From assembly GCF_014192225.1 (NCBI RefSeq), contig NZ_JACHXS010000001.1, forward strand, positions 1,080,440 to 1,144,439: DNA of 64,000 nucleotides. The letters run 5' to 3'. A program made the position numbers and the translations under genes. Positions 24,519 to 32,662 of this stretch are shown one piece after another; the first letter of the stretch is position 1, and each line of letters begins with the position of its first letter. The notes below the pieces were generated by a model. It did no database searches. It was not told where the DNA came from and was given only the letters and a program-made list of their open reading frames with translations. This DNA comes from Pseudoduganella umbonata (lineage in GTDB: Bacteria; Pseudomonadota; Gammaproteobacteria; Burkholderiales; Burkholderiaceae_D).

Positions 24519-25745
24519 TCAGTACAGCAGTTCGTTAAACGGGATGAAGCGCACGGTGTCGCCGGCCGCGATCGGGTGATCCGCCGGATTGTCGATCAGG
24601 CCGTCGCCCCACACGGTCGACGTCAGCACGCCGGAGCTCTGGTTCGGGAACAGATCCAGGCCGCCGTGCGCATTGAGGCGGGCGCGCAGGAATTCGTTGC
24701 GACGGTCGCCCTTCCAGTCGAAGTCCGCGCGCAGCGGGAACGCGGCCGGCTCGCGCGCCGCGCCGGCGCCCTGCAGCTTGAGCAGGAAAGGCCGCACGAA
24801 CAGCAGGAACGTGACGAAGCTCGATACCGGATTGCCCGGCAGCCCGATGAAGAAGGCGTTGCCCACTTCGCCGAACGCCAGCGGCTTGCCCGGCTTGATC
24901 GCGATCTGCCACATGGCCAGCCGGCCTTCCGCCTCGACGGCCGGCTTGACATGGTCTTCCTCGCCGACCGACACGCCGCCGGACGTGATGATCAGGTCAC
25001 TGCCGGCCGCCGCCTGCCGCAATACCGCGCGGGTGGCATCCAGGTTGTCCGGCACGATGCCGAAGTCGGTCAATTCGCAGCCCAGGTTTTCCAGCAGTGC
25101 GCGCAAGGCAAACCGGTTGGAGTTGTAGATGCCGCCCGGCGCCAGCGGCTCGCCGGGCATCGTCAGCTCGTCGCCGGTGAAGAAGACGCCCACGCGCACG
25201 CGGCGCAGCAGCGGCAGGCTGGCCAGCCCGATCGAGGCGGCCAGGCCCAGTTCCTGGCTGCGCAGCCGCGTGCCGGCCGGCAGGATCACGCTGCCGCTGC
25301 GAATATCCTCGCCGGCGCGGCGGATCCATTCGCCGGCACGGGGCGCGTGGCGAATCGTCACGCTGTCGCCGTTGGCCTCGCACTGCTCCTGCATCACCAC
25401 CGCGTCGGCGCCTTCCGGGATGAACGCGCCGGTGAAGATGCGGGCGGCCGTGCCGGGCCGCAGCGGTTCGCCGACATGGCCGGCAGGAATGCGCTGAGAG
25501 ATCGGAAGCGAAGTTGGCAGCGCATCGGTGCCGCCGGCGCAATCGGCCGCTCGCACTGCATAGCCATCCATCTGCGTGTTGTCCCGCGCCGGCACGTCGA
25601 GCCCGGACACGCAATCGGCAGCCAGCACGCGGCCGTTCGCCTCCAGCGTGGGCACGGTCTCGACTTCCGCAACGGGGCGGCACGCCGCCAGCAGGAAGTC
25701 CAGCGCCTCCTGCCGCGACAGCATTGGCTTGCGCGTCCCCGTCAT
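24519..25745 (-). CDS. moeA: Molybdopterin molybdenumtransferase MoeA
   Basis: It inserts molybdate into adenylylated molybdopterin. The 408-residue protein has the MoeA N-terminal motif DVPARDNTQMDGYAVRA, the PAGTRL beta-barrel segment, the MoCF-binding TSGGVSVGEEDHVK, and the KPGKPLAFG and GLPGNPVSSFV loops. The ATG at 25745 is one base past the thrC stop, so thrC-moeA-moaD are co-transcribed; upstream in-frame codons overlap thrC and are unlikely. Confidence 0.95.
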   Translation of the reverse strand: MTGTRKPMLSRQEALDFLLAACRPVAEVETVPTLEANGRVLAADCVSGLDVPARDNTQMDGYAVRAADCAGGTDALPTSLPISQRIPAGHVGEPLRPGTAARIFTGAFIPEGADAVVMQEQCEANGDSVTIRHAPRAGEWIRRAGEDIRSGSVILPAGTRLRSQELGLAASIGLASLPLLRRVRVGVFFTGDELTMPGEPLAPGGIYNSNRFALRALLENLGCELTDFGIVPDNLDATRAVLRQAAAGSDLIITSGGVSVGEEDHVKPAVEAEGRLAMWQIAIKPGKPLAFGEVGNAFFIGLPGNPVSSFVTFLLFVRPFLLKLQGAGAAREPAAFPLRADFDWKGDRRNEFLRARLNAHGGLDLFPNQSSGVLTSTVWGDGLIDNPADHPIAAGDTVRFIPFNELLY

Positions 25746-25746
25746 G

Positions 25747-27246
25747 TCAGAGCGCCGGAGCGGCGTCGACGTTGGCCGCAATGTACGCCTTCATCTTGTC
25801 GACGTCCGGCGGCATCACGGTGTACTTCTGCGGCAGCGATTCGATATCCTCGAAGCCGGCCGGGCGTTCCGCGTCCTCGCCCAGCGCTTCCAGGATCGTT
25901 TCATTGAATTTCGCCGCCAGCGCCGTTTCCAGCACGATCATCGGCACGCCCTCTTCCAGGTTTTCCCTGGCCACCTTGATGCCGTCCGCCGTGTGCGTAT
26001 CGATGACGATGCCGTAATCGTCAGCCACGTCCCGAATCGTCTGCAGGCGGTCGGCATGCGTCGACTTGCCGGACTTGAAGCCGTATTGCGCCACCGTGGC
26101 GAATTCGTCGCCATCGCTTCCGGGTCCGCCGGAAAGGTCGAAGCCGCCGTCGCTTTCCACCTTCGTGAACAGCGCCTTGACGCGTGCCGGATCGCGGCCC
26201 ACCAGGTCATAGATGAAGCGCTCGAAGTTCGAGGCCTTGCTGATGTCCATCGACGGGCTGCTGGTGTGGTACGTCTCGGCCGACTTGCGCACGCGGTAGA
26301 TGCCGGTCCTGAAGAACTCGTCGAGCACGTCGTTCTCGTTGGTGGCGACCACCAGCTTGTCGATCGGCAGACCCATCATGCGGGCGATGTGGCCGGCGCA
26401 GATATTGCCGAAGTTCCCCGACGGTACCGTGAACGAGACTTTCTGGTCGTTCGACGTGGTGGCCGCCAGGTAGCCGCGGAAGTAATAGACTACCTGCGCG
26501 ACCACGCGTGCCCAGTTGATCGAATTGACGGTGCCGATCTTGTAGCGCGACTTGAATTCCAGGTCGTTCGACACGGCCTTCACCATGTCCTGGCAATCGT
26601 CGAACACGCCTTCGACGGCGATGTTCAGGATGTTCGGGTCCTGTAGGCTGAACATCTGCGCGGTCTGGAATGCGCTCATCTTCTTGTGCGGCGACAGCAT
26701 GAACACGCGAATGCCGCGCTTGCCGCGCATCGCATATTCCGCCGCGCTGCCGGTATCGCCGGAGGTCGCGCCGAAGATGTTCAGCTGCGCATCCTGTTTC
26801 GCCAGCGCGTATTCGAACAGGTTGCCGAGCAGTTGCATCGCCATGTCCTTGAAGGCCAGCGTCGGGCCGTTCGACAGCGCCTGCAGCACCAGCTTCCTGC
26901 CGCCGTTTTCTTCCAGCACGCGCAGCGGCGTGATGTCGGCCGCGTTCTCGCCTTCGCGGGCGTTGCGGTAGACGTCGGCCGTGTAGGTCTTGTGTGCCAG
27001 CGCCTTCAGGTCCGCTTCCGGAATGTCGGTCGCGAACTTGGACAGGATCGCAAACGCGAGATCGGCATACGACAGCTTGCGCCACGCATCGAGTTCGGCA
27101 CCGGTGACTTGCGGATACTCGCTCGGCAAATACAGGCCGCCGTCGGGGGCCAGGCCGCCCAACAGGATGTCGGAAAACTGCGCGGAAGTTTGCTGGGAAG
27201 GTGCTGCGGCGGCCGACACGTCGGCGCGGGTGGACACATATTGCAT
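25747..27246 (-). CDS. thrC: Threonine synthase
   Basis: A PLP enzyme converting O-phosphohomoserine to threonine. The 499-residue product has the fungal/proteobacterial long-form layout: MQYVSTRAD start, PLP lysine in PTLAFKDMAMQ, phosphate-binding GATSGDTGSAA and the KIGTVNSINWARVVAQ segment. It begins the thrC-moeA-moaD operon. A homoserine dehydrogenase gene, often just upstream, is absent here. A sigma-70 promoter with a perfect -10 lies 40 bp upstream. Confidence 0.97.
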   Translation of the reverse strand: MQYVSTRADVSAAAAPSQQTSAQFSDILLGGLAPDGGLYLPSEYPQVTGAELDAWRKLSYADLAFAILSKFATDIPEADLKALAHKTYTADVYRNAREGENAADITPLRVLEENGGRKLVLQALSNGPTLAFKDMAMQLLGNLFEYALAKQDAQLNIFGATSGDTGSAAEYAMRGKRGIRVFMLSPHKKMSAFQTAQMFSLQDPNILNIAVEGVFDDCQDMVKAVSNDLEFKSRYKIGTVNSINWARVVAQVVYYFRGYLAATTSNDQKVSFTVPSGNFGNICAGHIARMMGLPIDKLVVATNENDVLDEFFRTGIYRVRKSAETYHTSSPSMDISKASNFERFIYDLVGRDPARVKALFTKVESDGGFDLSGGPGSDGDEFATVAQYGFKSGKSTHADRLQTIRDVADDYGIVIDTHTADGIKVARENLEEGVPMIVLETALAAKFNETILEALGEDAERPAGFEDIESLPQKYTVMPPDVDKMKAYIAANVDAAPAL

Positions 27247-27285
27247 GATTCAGGAGATCCGGTTGTGCACAGAAGAGGGATAACT

Positions 27286-27315
27286 ATTATAGTGCGGCCG
27301 CAGTTTCTTTGCGAA
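27286..27315 (-). promoter_or_regulatory. Candidate sigma-70 promoter of thrC
   Basis: On the minus strand TTCGCA (27310-27315), an 18-bp spacer and a perfect TATAAT (27286-27291) precede thrC, giving a leader of about 33 nt. Confidence 0.55.
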
Positions 27316-27396
27316 ATTTGCCAGCTTTTCGAATTTTATGTTGTATCGGCTTCGGTTCGGCGCGCTTGAACACCGGCGTCAGTCCCCTTGTGTGAA

Positions 27397-27494
27397 GCCG
27401 CTGGCCGAGATTTCATGCCGGCGACTGGCGGGGACAGACCCCAGAGCCGCTGGCCGGGGCTCGATGCCAGCGACTGGCGGGGACAGACCCCTGA
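27397..27494. repeat. 49-bp repeat, two copies, with GGGGACAGACCCC hairpin
   Basis: Copy 1 (27397-27445) and copy 2 (27446-27494) share GCCGCTGGCC, ATGCC and GCGACTGGCGGGGACAGACC. A third partial start GCCGC follows. The core GGGG-ACAGA-CCCC is a short hairpin. It sits just beyond the sdaA stop and could act as an mRNA end or a mobile repetitive element. Confidence 0.8.
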
Positions 27495-27514
27495 GCCGCA
27501 GGTACCCCGCCAGA

Positions 27515-28891
27515 CTAGCAAGCGGCGTGATTCACCGTCACCACGTGCACCGCCAGCCCGCCCAGCGATGTTTCCTTGTATTTCGCGCCCATGTCGGCGC
27601 CGGTCTGGCGCATCGTCTCGATCACGTCGTCGAGGCTGACGAAGTGCGTGCCGTCGCCCTTCAGCGCCAGCGACGCGGCCGTGATGGCTTTGACCGCGCC
27701 CATGCCGTTGCGCTCGATGCAGGGGATCTGCACCAGGCCGCCGATCGGATCGCAGGTCATGCCCAGGTGGTGCTCGATGCCGATCTCCGCGGCGTTTTCG
27801 ATCTGCGCGTTGGAACCGCCCAGCGCGGCGACCAGGCCGGCGGCGGCCATGGCGCAGGCCACGCCCACTTCGCCCTGGCAGCCGATCTCCGCGCCGGAAA
27901 TCGACGCGTTCCGCTTGCACAGCATGCCGATCGCGGCGGCACTCAGCAGGAAGTCGCGCACGCCGCTCACCGGGTCGAGCGGCTTGCAATCTTCCGCATA
28001 GTATTTCAGTACCGCGGGAATGATACCGGCTGCGCCGTTGGTCGGTGCGGTCACTACCCGGCCGCCAGCGGCGTTTTCCTCGTTGACGGCCATCGCATAC
28101 AGCGACACGCCATTGAGTGCATCGTGCGGCAGCTCGTTGGCGCGGTCCGCACCCTGGGCCTGCTGCCACAGCTTCGCGGCGCGGCGCTTCACGTTCAGGC
28201 CGCCCGGCAGCTGGCCCGACGTTTCCAGCCCGCGCGCAATGCATGACCGCATGACCTGCCAGATCCGGTCCAGTCCCGCATCGAGCTGTTCGGCCGGCAT
28301 GCGCGCCAGCTCGTTCGCACGCAGCATGCGCGGGATCGCCAGGCCGGTGCGCGCGCCGTGCGCGAGCAGGTCGGCCATCGTGTCGAACGGATACGGCACC
28401 GCTGCGGCCGGTGCGCCGTCCGGCGCGGTGCCCTCGCCTTCGGCGCGGATGAACCCGCCGCCGATCGAGTAATACACCCGGCTGGTGTCGCCGCCCGGAC
28501 GGTGCAGCGTAAAACGCATGCCGTTCGGGTGCTCCGGCAGGTTCTCGGTCTTGTGGAATACCAGGTGCCGCGCACGCACGAACGGCACCGTCTTCACGCC
28601 CAGCAGGCTCAGTTCGCCGCGCCGCTGCGCCTCCGCCAGCATCGCATCGACCCGGCCGGGGTCCACGTCCTGCGGCGTTTCGCCCATCAGGCCGAGGATC
28701 ACCGCCGTGTCGGTACCGTGGCCGACGCCGGTCAGCGCCAGCGAGCCATACAGTTCGGCCGTGACGCCGCTCGCGTCATCCAGCGGCCCCTGGTCCAGCA
28801 GGAAGCGGCGCGCCGCCACCATCGGCCCCACCGTGTGCGAACTGGAGGGGCCGATGCCGATCTTGAACAGGTCGAATACGCTCATGTCCAT
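27515..28891 (-). CDS. sdaA: L-serine ammonia-lyase (L-serine dehydratase)
   Basis: An iron-sulfur enzyme that deaminates L-serine to pyruvate. The 458-residue single-chain form starts MSVFDLFKIGIGPSSSHTVGP (beta domain) and carries the alpha-domain cysteines, including GCQGEVGVACAMAAAG, MTCDPIGG and IPCIERN, that hold the 4Fe-4S cluster. Translation may begin at ATG 28891 or 28885. It lies downstream of kbl-tdh on the same strand with a 44-bp gap. Threonine breakdown gives glycine, which can be turned to serine, so a joint amino-acid-degradation unit is plausible. Confidence 0.95.
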   Translation of the reverse strand: MDMSVFDLFKIGIGPSSSHTVGPMVAARRFLLDQGPLDDASGVTAELYGSLALTGVGHGTDTAVILGLMGETPQDVDPGRVDAMLAEAQRRGELSLLGVKTVPFVRARHLVFHKTENLPEHPNGMRFTLHRPGGDTSRVYYSIGGGFIRAEGEGTAPDGAPAAAVPYPFDTMADLLAHGARTGLAIPRMLRANELARMPAEQLDAGLDRIWQVMRSCIARGLETSGQLPGGLNVKRRAAKLWQQAQGADRANELPHDALNGVSLYAMAVNEENAAGGRVVTAPTNGAAGIIPAVLKYYAEDCKPLDPVSGVRDFLLSAAAIGMLCKRNASISGAEIGCQGEVGVACAMAAAGLVAALGGSNAQIENAAEIGIEHHLGMTCDPIGGLVQIPCIERNGMGAVKAITAASLALKGDGTHFVSLDDVIETMRQTGADMGAKYKETSLGGLAVHVVTVNHAAC

Positions 28892-28935
28892 CTTTGTCTC
28901 TCTTTATAGTCATAGTGAAGATGGCGTGGCGCGGA

Positions 28936-29898
28936 TCAGGCGGCCTGGCTGACTTTCACGTCGATGTTGGCCAGCATGTCCCGAACGATTTCCTCGACGC
29001 CGATGCGGGCTTGCCAGCCCCAGTCGGCCCGTGCCGCACCGTCGTCCAGGCTTTTCGGCCACGTGTCGGCGATCTGCTGGCGGCTGTCCGGCCTGTACGA
29101 GACCGCGAAACGCGGCACCTGGGCCTTGATCGCGGCGGCCAGCTGTTCCGGCGAGAACGACACGCCGGCCACGTTGTACGACGAACGGATTTTCACCTGT
29201 TCCGCCGGCGCCTCCATCAGTTCGAGCGTGGCGCGGATCGCGTCGGGCATGTAGATCATCGGCAGCGTGGTCTGCGGGCCGAGGAAGCATTCGTAGCGTT
29301 CGCCCCGCAGCGCGGCATGGAAGATCGCGATGGCGTAATCGGTGGTGCCGCCGCCCGGCGGCGACTTGTAGCTGATGATGCCGGGGTAGCGGATGCTGCG
29401 CACGTCCACGCCGTATTTCAGGTGGTAGTACTCGCACAGGCGTTCGCCGGCCAGCTTGCTGATGCCGTAGATCGACGTCGGATCCATCACCGCCATCTGC
29501 GGCGTGGCATCCTGCGGCGTGTTCGGGCCGAACGCGGCGATCGACGACGGCCAGAACACTTTCAATGGCTTGCCGAGCTCCTTGCGCTCGCGGGCCACCT
29601 CGAGAATGTTCAGCAGGCCATCCATGTTCAGCTTCCAGGCCTTCAGCGGCGCGCTTTCGCCGGTGGCGGACAGCATCGCGGCCAGCTGGTACACCTGGGT
29701 GATGTCCTGCGACGAGACCAGCTGCGCCAGCGCTTCGTCGTCGAGCACGTTCAGCACCTGGTATTGCGCGGCGCCATACAGGTTCTTCGGCGAGATGTCG
29801 GTGGCGAACACATTGTCGGCGCCGTACTTGACCGACAGGGCTTCCACCAGTTCGCTGCCGATCTGGCCATTGGCGCCGATGACGAGAATCCGTTCCAT
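28936..29898 (-). CDS. tdh: L-threonine 3-dehydrogenase, SDR/epimerase type
   Basis: It oxidises L-threonine to 2-amino-3-ketobutyrate with NAD. The 320-residue protein is of the extended SDR type rather than the zinc MDR type: Rossmann GANGQIG at 8-14 and the catalytic YxxxK in YGISK. It starts one base after the kbl stop, with AAGGAA near the kbl end serving as ribosome-binding site. Pairing with kbl supports threonine dehydrogenase over a sugar epimerase. Confidence 0.9.
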   Translation of the reverse strand: MERILVIGANGQIGSELVEALSVKYGADNVFATDISPKNLYGAAQYQVLNVLDDEALAQLVSSQDITQVYQLAAMLSATGESAPLKAWKLNMDGLLNILEVARERKELGKPLKVFWPSSIAAFGPNTPQDATPQMAVMDPTSIYGISKLAGERLCEYYHLKYGVDVRSIRYPGIISYKSPPGGGTTDYAIAIFHAALRGERYECFLGPQTTLPMIYMPDAIRATLELMEAPAEQVKIRSSYNVAGVSFSPEQLAAAIKAQVPRFAVSYRPDSRQQIADTWPKSLDDGAARADWGWQARIGVEEIVRDMLANIDVKVSQAA

Positions 29899-29899
29899 A

Positions 29900-31102
29900 T
29901 TATTGTTCCTTCAGAATGCCGAGTTCCTTGCCGGCCTGCGCGAACGCGGCCAGTACCTTGTCCAGCTGTTCCCGGGTGTGCGCCGCGGAGAGCTGCACGC
30001 GCACGCGCGCCTGGCCCATCGGCACCACCGGATAGAAGAAGCCCGACAGCAGCACGCCCAGTTCATACATGCGCGCCGCGAATTTCTGCGCCACCGGCGC
30101 CTCGAACAGCATCACCGGCACCACCGGGTGCGTACCCGGCTTGATGGTGAAGCCGATGCGCTCGATCTCCTGGCGGAAGTAGGCGGTGTTTTCATGCAGG
30201 CGGTCGCGCAGCTCGGTCGATCCGGAGAGTTTTTTCAGTACCGCCAGCGATGCGCCGGCGATCGACGGCGCCAGCGTGTTCGAGAACAGGTACGGGCGCG
30301 ATTTCTGGCGCAGCGTGTCGATCACTTCCTTGCGCCCGCTCGTGAAACCGCCCATCGCGCCGCCCAGCGCCTTGCCGAGGGTGCCGGTGATGATGTCGAT
30401 CCTGCCCAGCACGCCGTGGTGCTCGTGCGTGCCGCGGCCGGTCTTGCCCATGAAGCCCGACGCATGGCATTCGTCGATCATCACCAGCGCACCATACTGT
30501 TCGGCCAGCGCGACGATCCTGTCGAGCTGCGCGATCGTGCCGTCCATCGAGAACACGCCGTCGGTCACGATGATCTTGTGGCGCTTGCCGCTGGCCGCCT
30601 GCAGCTGGGCTTCCAGGTCGGCCATGTCGTTGTGGGCATAGCGGTAGCGTGCCGCCTTGCACAGGCGGATGCCGTCGATGATCGAGGCGTGGTTCAGCGC
30701 GTCGGAAATGATCGCGTCGTTCTCGTCGAACAGCGGCTCGAACACGCCGCCATTGGCGTCGAAGGCGGCCGCGTACAGGATCGTGTCCTCGGTGCCCAGG
30801 AATTCCGAGATCGCCCGCTCCAGCTGCTTGTGCACCGTCTGCGTCCCGCAGATGAAGCGCACCGACGACAGGCCGTAGCCATACTGTTCGGTGGCATCGA
30901 TCGATGCCCGGGCCACCCACTCTTCGCCGGATAGCCCCAGGTAATTGTTGGCGCACATATTGATCAGCGTTCTTCCGTCGTCGCCCGTCACTTCCGCGCC
31001 CTGGCGCGAAGCCAGCACGCGCTCGGGCTTGTACAGGCCCTGTTCGCGCAGCTGCTCCAGGTTGTGCCGCAGGCCGGCATAGAAATTCGCTTGTTTGCTC
31101 AT
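29900..31102 (-). CDS. kbl: Glycine C-acetyltransferase (2-amino-3-ketobutyrate CoA ligase)
   Basis: A PLP enzyme cleaving 2-amino-3-ketobutyrate with CoA to glycine and acetyl-CoA. The 400-residue product shows the alpha-oxoamine synthase features MCANNYLGLS, DECHASGFMG and the PLP lysine in GTLGKALGGAMGGF. GAGGATC precedes the ATG. It is first in the kbl-tdh pair and diverges from an XRE-cupin regulator. Confidence 0.96.
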   Translation of the reverse strand: MSKQANFYAGLRHNLEQLREQGLYKPERVLASRQGAEVTGDDGRTLINMCANNYLGLSGEEWVARASIDATEQYGYGLSSVRFICGTQTVHKQLERAISEFLGTEDTILYAAAFDANGGVFEPLFDENDAIISDALNHASIIDGIRLCKAARYRYAHNDMADLEAQLQAASGKRHKIIVTDGVFSMDGTIAQLDRIVALAEQYGALVMIDECHASGFMGKTGRGTHEHHGVLGRIDIITGTLGKALGGAMGGFTSGRKEVIDTLRQKSRPYLFSNTLAPSIAGASLAVLKKLSGSTELRDRLHENTAYFRQEIERIGFTIKPGTHPVVPVMLFEAPVAQKFAARMYELGVLLSGFFYPVVPMGQARVRVQLSAAHTREQLDKVLAAFAQAGKELGILKEQ

Positions 31103-31217
31103 GGTGATCCTCGGTTGGGTTCCAGCGGATGTTCAGCTGATTTCAGTGGGTCGCGGCCGGCGGCCATTGCTTGACCGGCATGTTGACCCTGTTGTACCGT
31201 GCATCGCGGAGAACAGG

Positions 31218-31306
31218 GTATCGAACTTCGCCCCGATTCCTGTATTTTCTCCGGTATTCATTATCTTGAACTTTTGTTCGATATACTGAATCCTACATAA
31301 GCTTAT
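31218..31306. promoter_or_regulatory. Candidate operator cluster between kbl and the XRE-cupin gene
   Basis: Three related half-sites occur: CGAACTT near 31222, TTGAACTTTTG at 31266-31276 and TTGAACTTTG near 31296-31305. The central one forms GAAC-TTTT-GTTC (31268-31279), a dyad. They lie in the shared divergent spacer, a usual place for autoregulation and control of kbl-tdh. Confidence 0.45.
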
Positions 31307-31324
31307 TGAACTTTGCAACCGCCA

Positions 31325-31909
31325 ATGACGAAATCGCCCGCCGTACCCATCGCCAACGCCCCGCCCGAGGTGGGCGCCGCCCTGCAACGCCTGCGCCTGG
31401 CGCGCGGCCTGACGCTGGAGGATCTGTCGCGCATCGCCGGCGTGTCGAAATCGATGCTGTCGCAGATCGAGCGCGAAAAGGCCAACCCGACGATCGCCAT
31501 CACGTGGCGCCTGGCCAATGCGCTGGGGGTGGCGATCGGCGAACTGCTGGCCGACGAGCAGCGCCCGGTCGACACGATCCGCGTCGTCGACGCGCACGAG
31601 ACGCCGACCCTGCCGGGCAACCATGCCGGTTACGTGCTGCGCATCCTGGGCCCGATGGAACTGGCCGGTAAATACGAATGGTATGAACTGACGCTGGCGC
31701 CGGGCGGCGAACTGGTCTCCCAGGCCCACGATCCCGGCACCACCGAACACGTCACGCTGCTGCACGGCGCCATCGAGATCGAAGTGGGGGCGAACAAGAA
31801 GAAGGTCAAGCTGGGCGGCACCGCGCGCTACCCGGCCGACCAGCAGCATGCGCTGCGCAATATCGGCAAGACGGAAGCCAGGGCGCTGCTGGTGGTGATC
31901 CACCGCTGA
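31325..31909 (+). CDS. XRE-family regulator with C-terminal cupin domain
   Basis: A 194-residue HTH-cupin transcription factor. The helix-turn-helix lies at about residues 16-70 (LRLARGLTLEDLSRIAGVSKSM, then SQIEREKANPTIAITWRLA), and a small-molecule-sensing cupin at about 105-190 (APGGELVSQAHDPGTTEHVTLLHG). The ATG at 31325 is preferred over an upstream TTG. Divergence from kbl-tdh and dyads in the spacer suggest it controls threonine catabolism. The effector is unknown. Confidence 0.88.
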   Translation: MTKSPAVPIANAPPEVGAALQRLRLARGLTLEDLSRIAGVSKSMLSQIEREKANPTIAITWRLANALGVAIGELLADEQRPVDTIRVVDAHETPTLPGNHAGYVLRILGPMELAGKYEWYELTLAPGGELVSQAHDPGTTEHVTLLHGAIEIEVGANKKKVKLGGTARYPADQQHALRNIGKTEARALLVVIHR

Positions 31910-31998
31910 GCAAGGGTCCGGCGCCACCTCGGCCTGTCGTGCTCTGCTTTTCCACGGCGCACCCTACAATGCGAGCCTGTCCATGACAATCCATTACC

Positions 31999-32571
31999 AT
32001 GAACATCGTCTGTATTGCCTGGGGTTCGCTGCTGTGGAAGCCCGGCCCGTTGAAACTGGCATCCGGCTGGCACCCGGGAGGCCCGCTGCTGCCGCTGGAA
32101 TTCGCCCGTGACAGCGATGACAGCGCCGAGCTGGCGCTGGTGCTGTGTCCCGGCGTGCCGCTGGTCCCCACGTATTGGGCCTACGTCGACGCGCCCGACC
32201 TCGACACCGCGCGCGCCATGCTGGCCGCGCGCGAAAAGATCACCCCGGGGCACCCTGAATCCATCGGCAGCATTCCCGCCATCGATGGCGCCCCTGTCCA
32301 GCAGGAAATCGCCGCCTGGCTGCGCGGCCGGCGCATCGATGCCGCCATCTGGACGGCACTGCCGCCGAAGTTCGCCGGCGTTGGCGGACGCATGCCGTCG
32401 GCCGAAGAAGCGGTCGGCCTGCTGTCCCGTCTCTCCGGCGAAACCCGCGCGGCCGCCGAGTTCTACCTGCGCCGCACTCCGCCGCACATCGACACCCGCT
32501 ATCGCCGGCTGGTGGAGGCACGGCTGGGCTGGCGGCCGCTGCGCGAAGCCGCCGTCACCTGCCCGGCCTGA
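31999..32571 (+). CDS. Conserved protein, possible gamma-glutamylcyclotransferase-like fold
   Basis: A 190-residue cytoplasmic protein beginning MNIVCIAWGSLLWKPGPL. The (Y/W)GSLLW turn and the overall size recall the GGCT-like fold, but the usual catalytic Glu context was not found, so an enzymatic role is not claimed. It precedes the large helicase-nuclease gene by 91 bp on the same strand and could be co-transcribed with it. Confidence 0.5.
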   Translation: MNIVCIAWGSLLWKPGPLKLASGWHPGGPLLPLEFARDSDDSAELALVLCPGVPLVPTYWAYVDAPDLDTARAMLAAREKITPGHPESIGSIPAIDGAPVQQEIAAWLRGRRIDAAIWTALPPKFAGVGGRMPSAEEAVGLLSRLSGETRAAAEFYLRRTPPHIDTRYRRLVEARLGWRPLREAAVTCPA

Positions 32572-32662
32572 GCCCTGCGGCCCGGGCCCAGCACGACCGT
32601 CCTTTCCGGCCGGACATCCTTCCTGATAACATTGGCAGGATAGCCAGCCCTCTTCCGGACCA

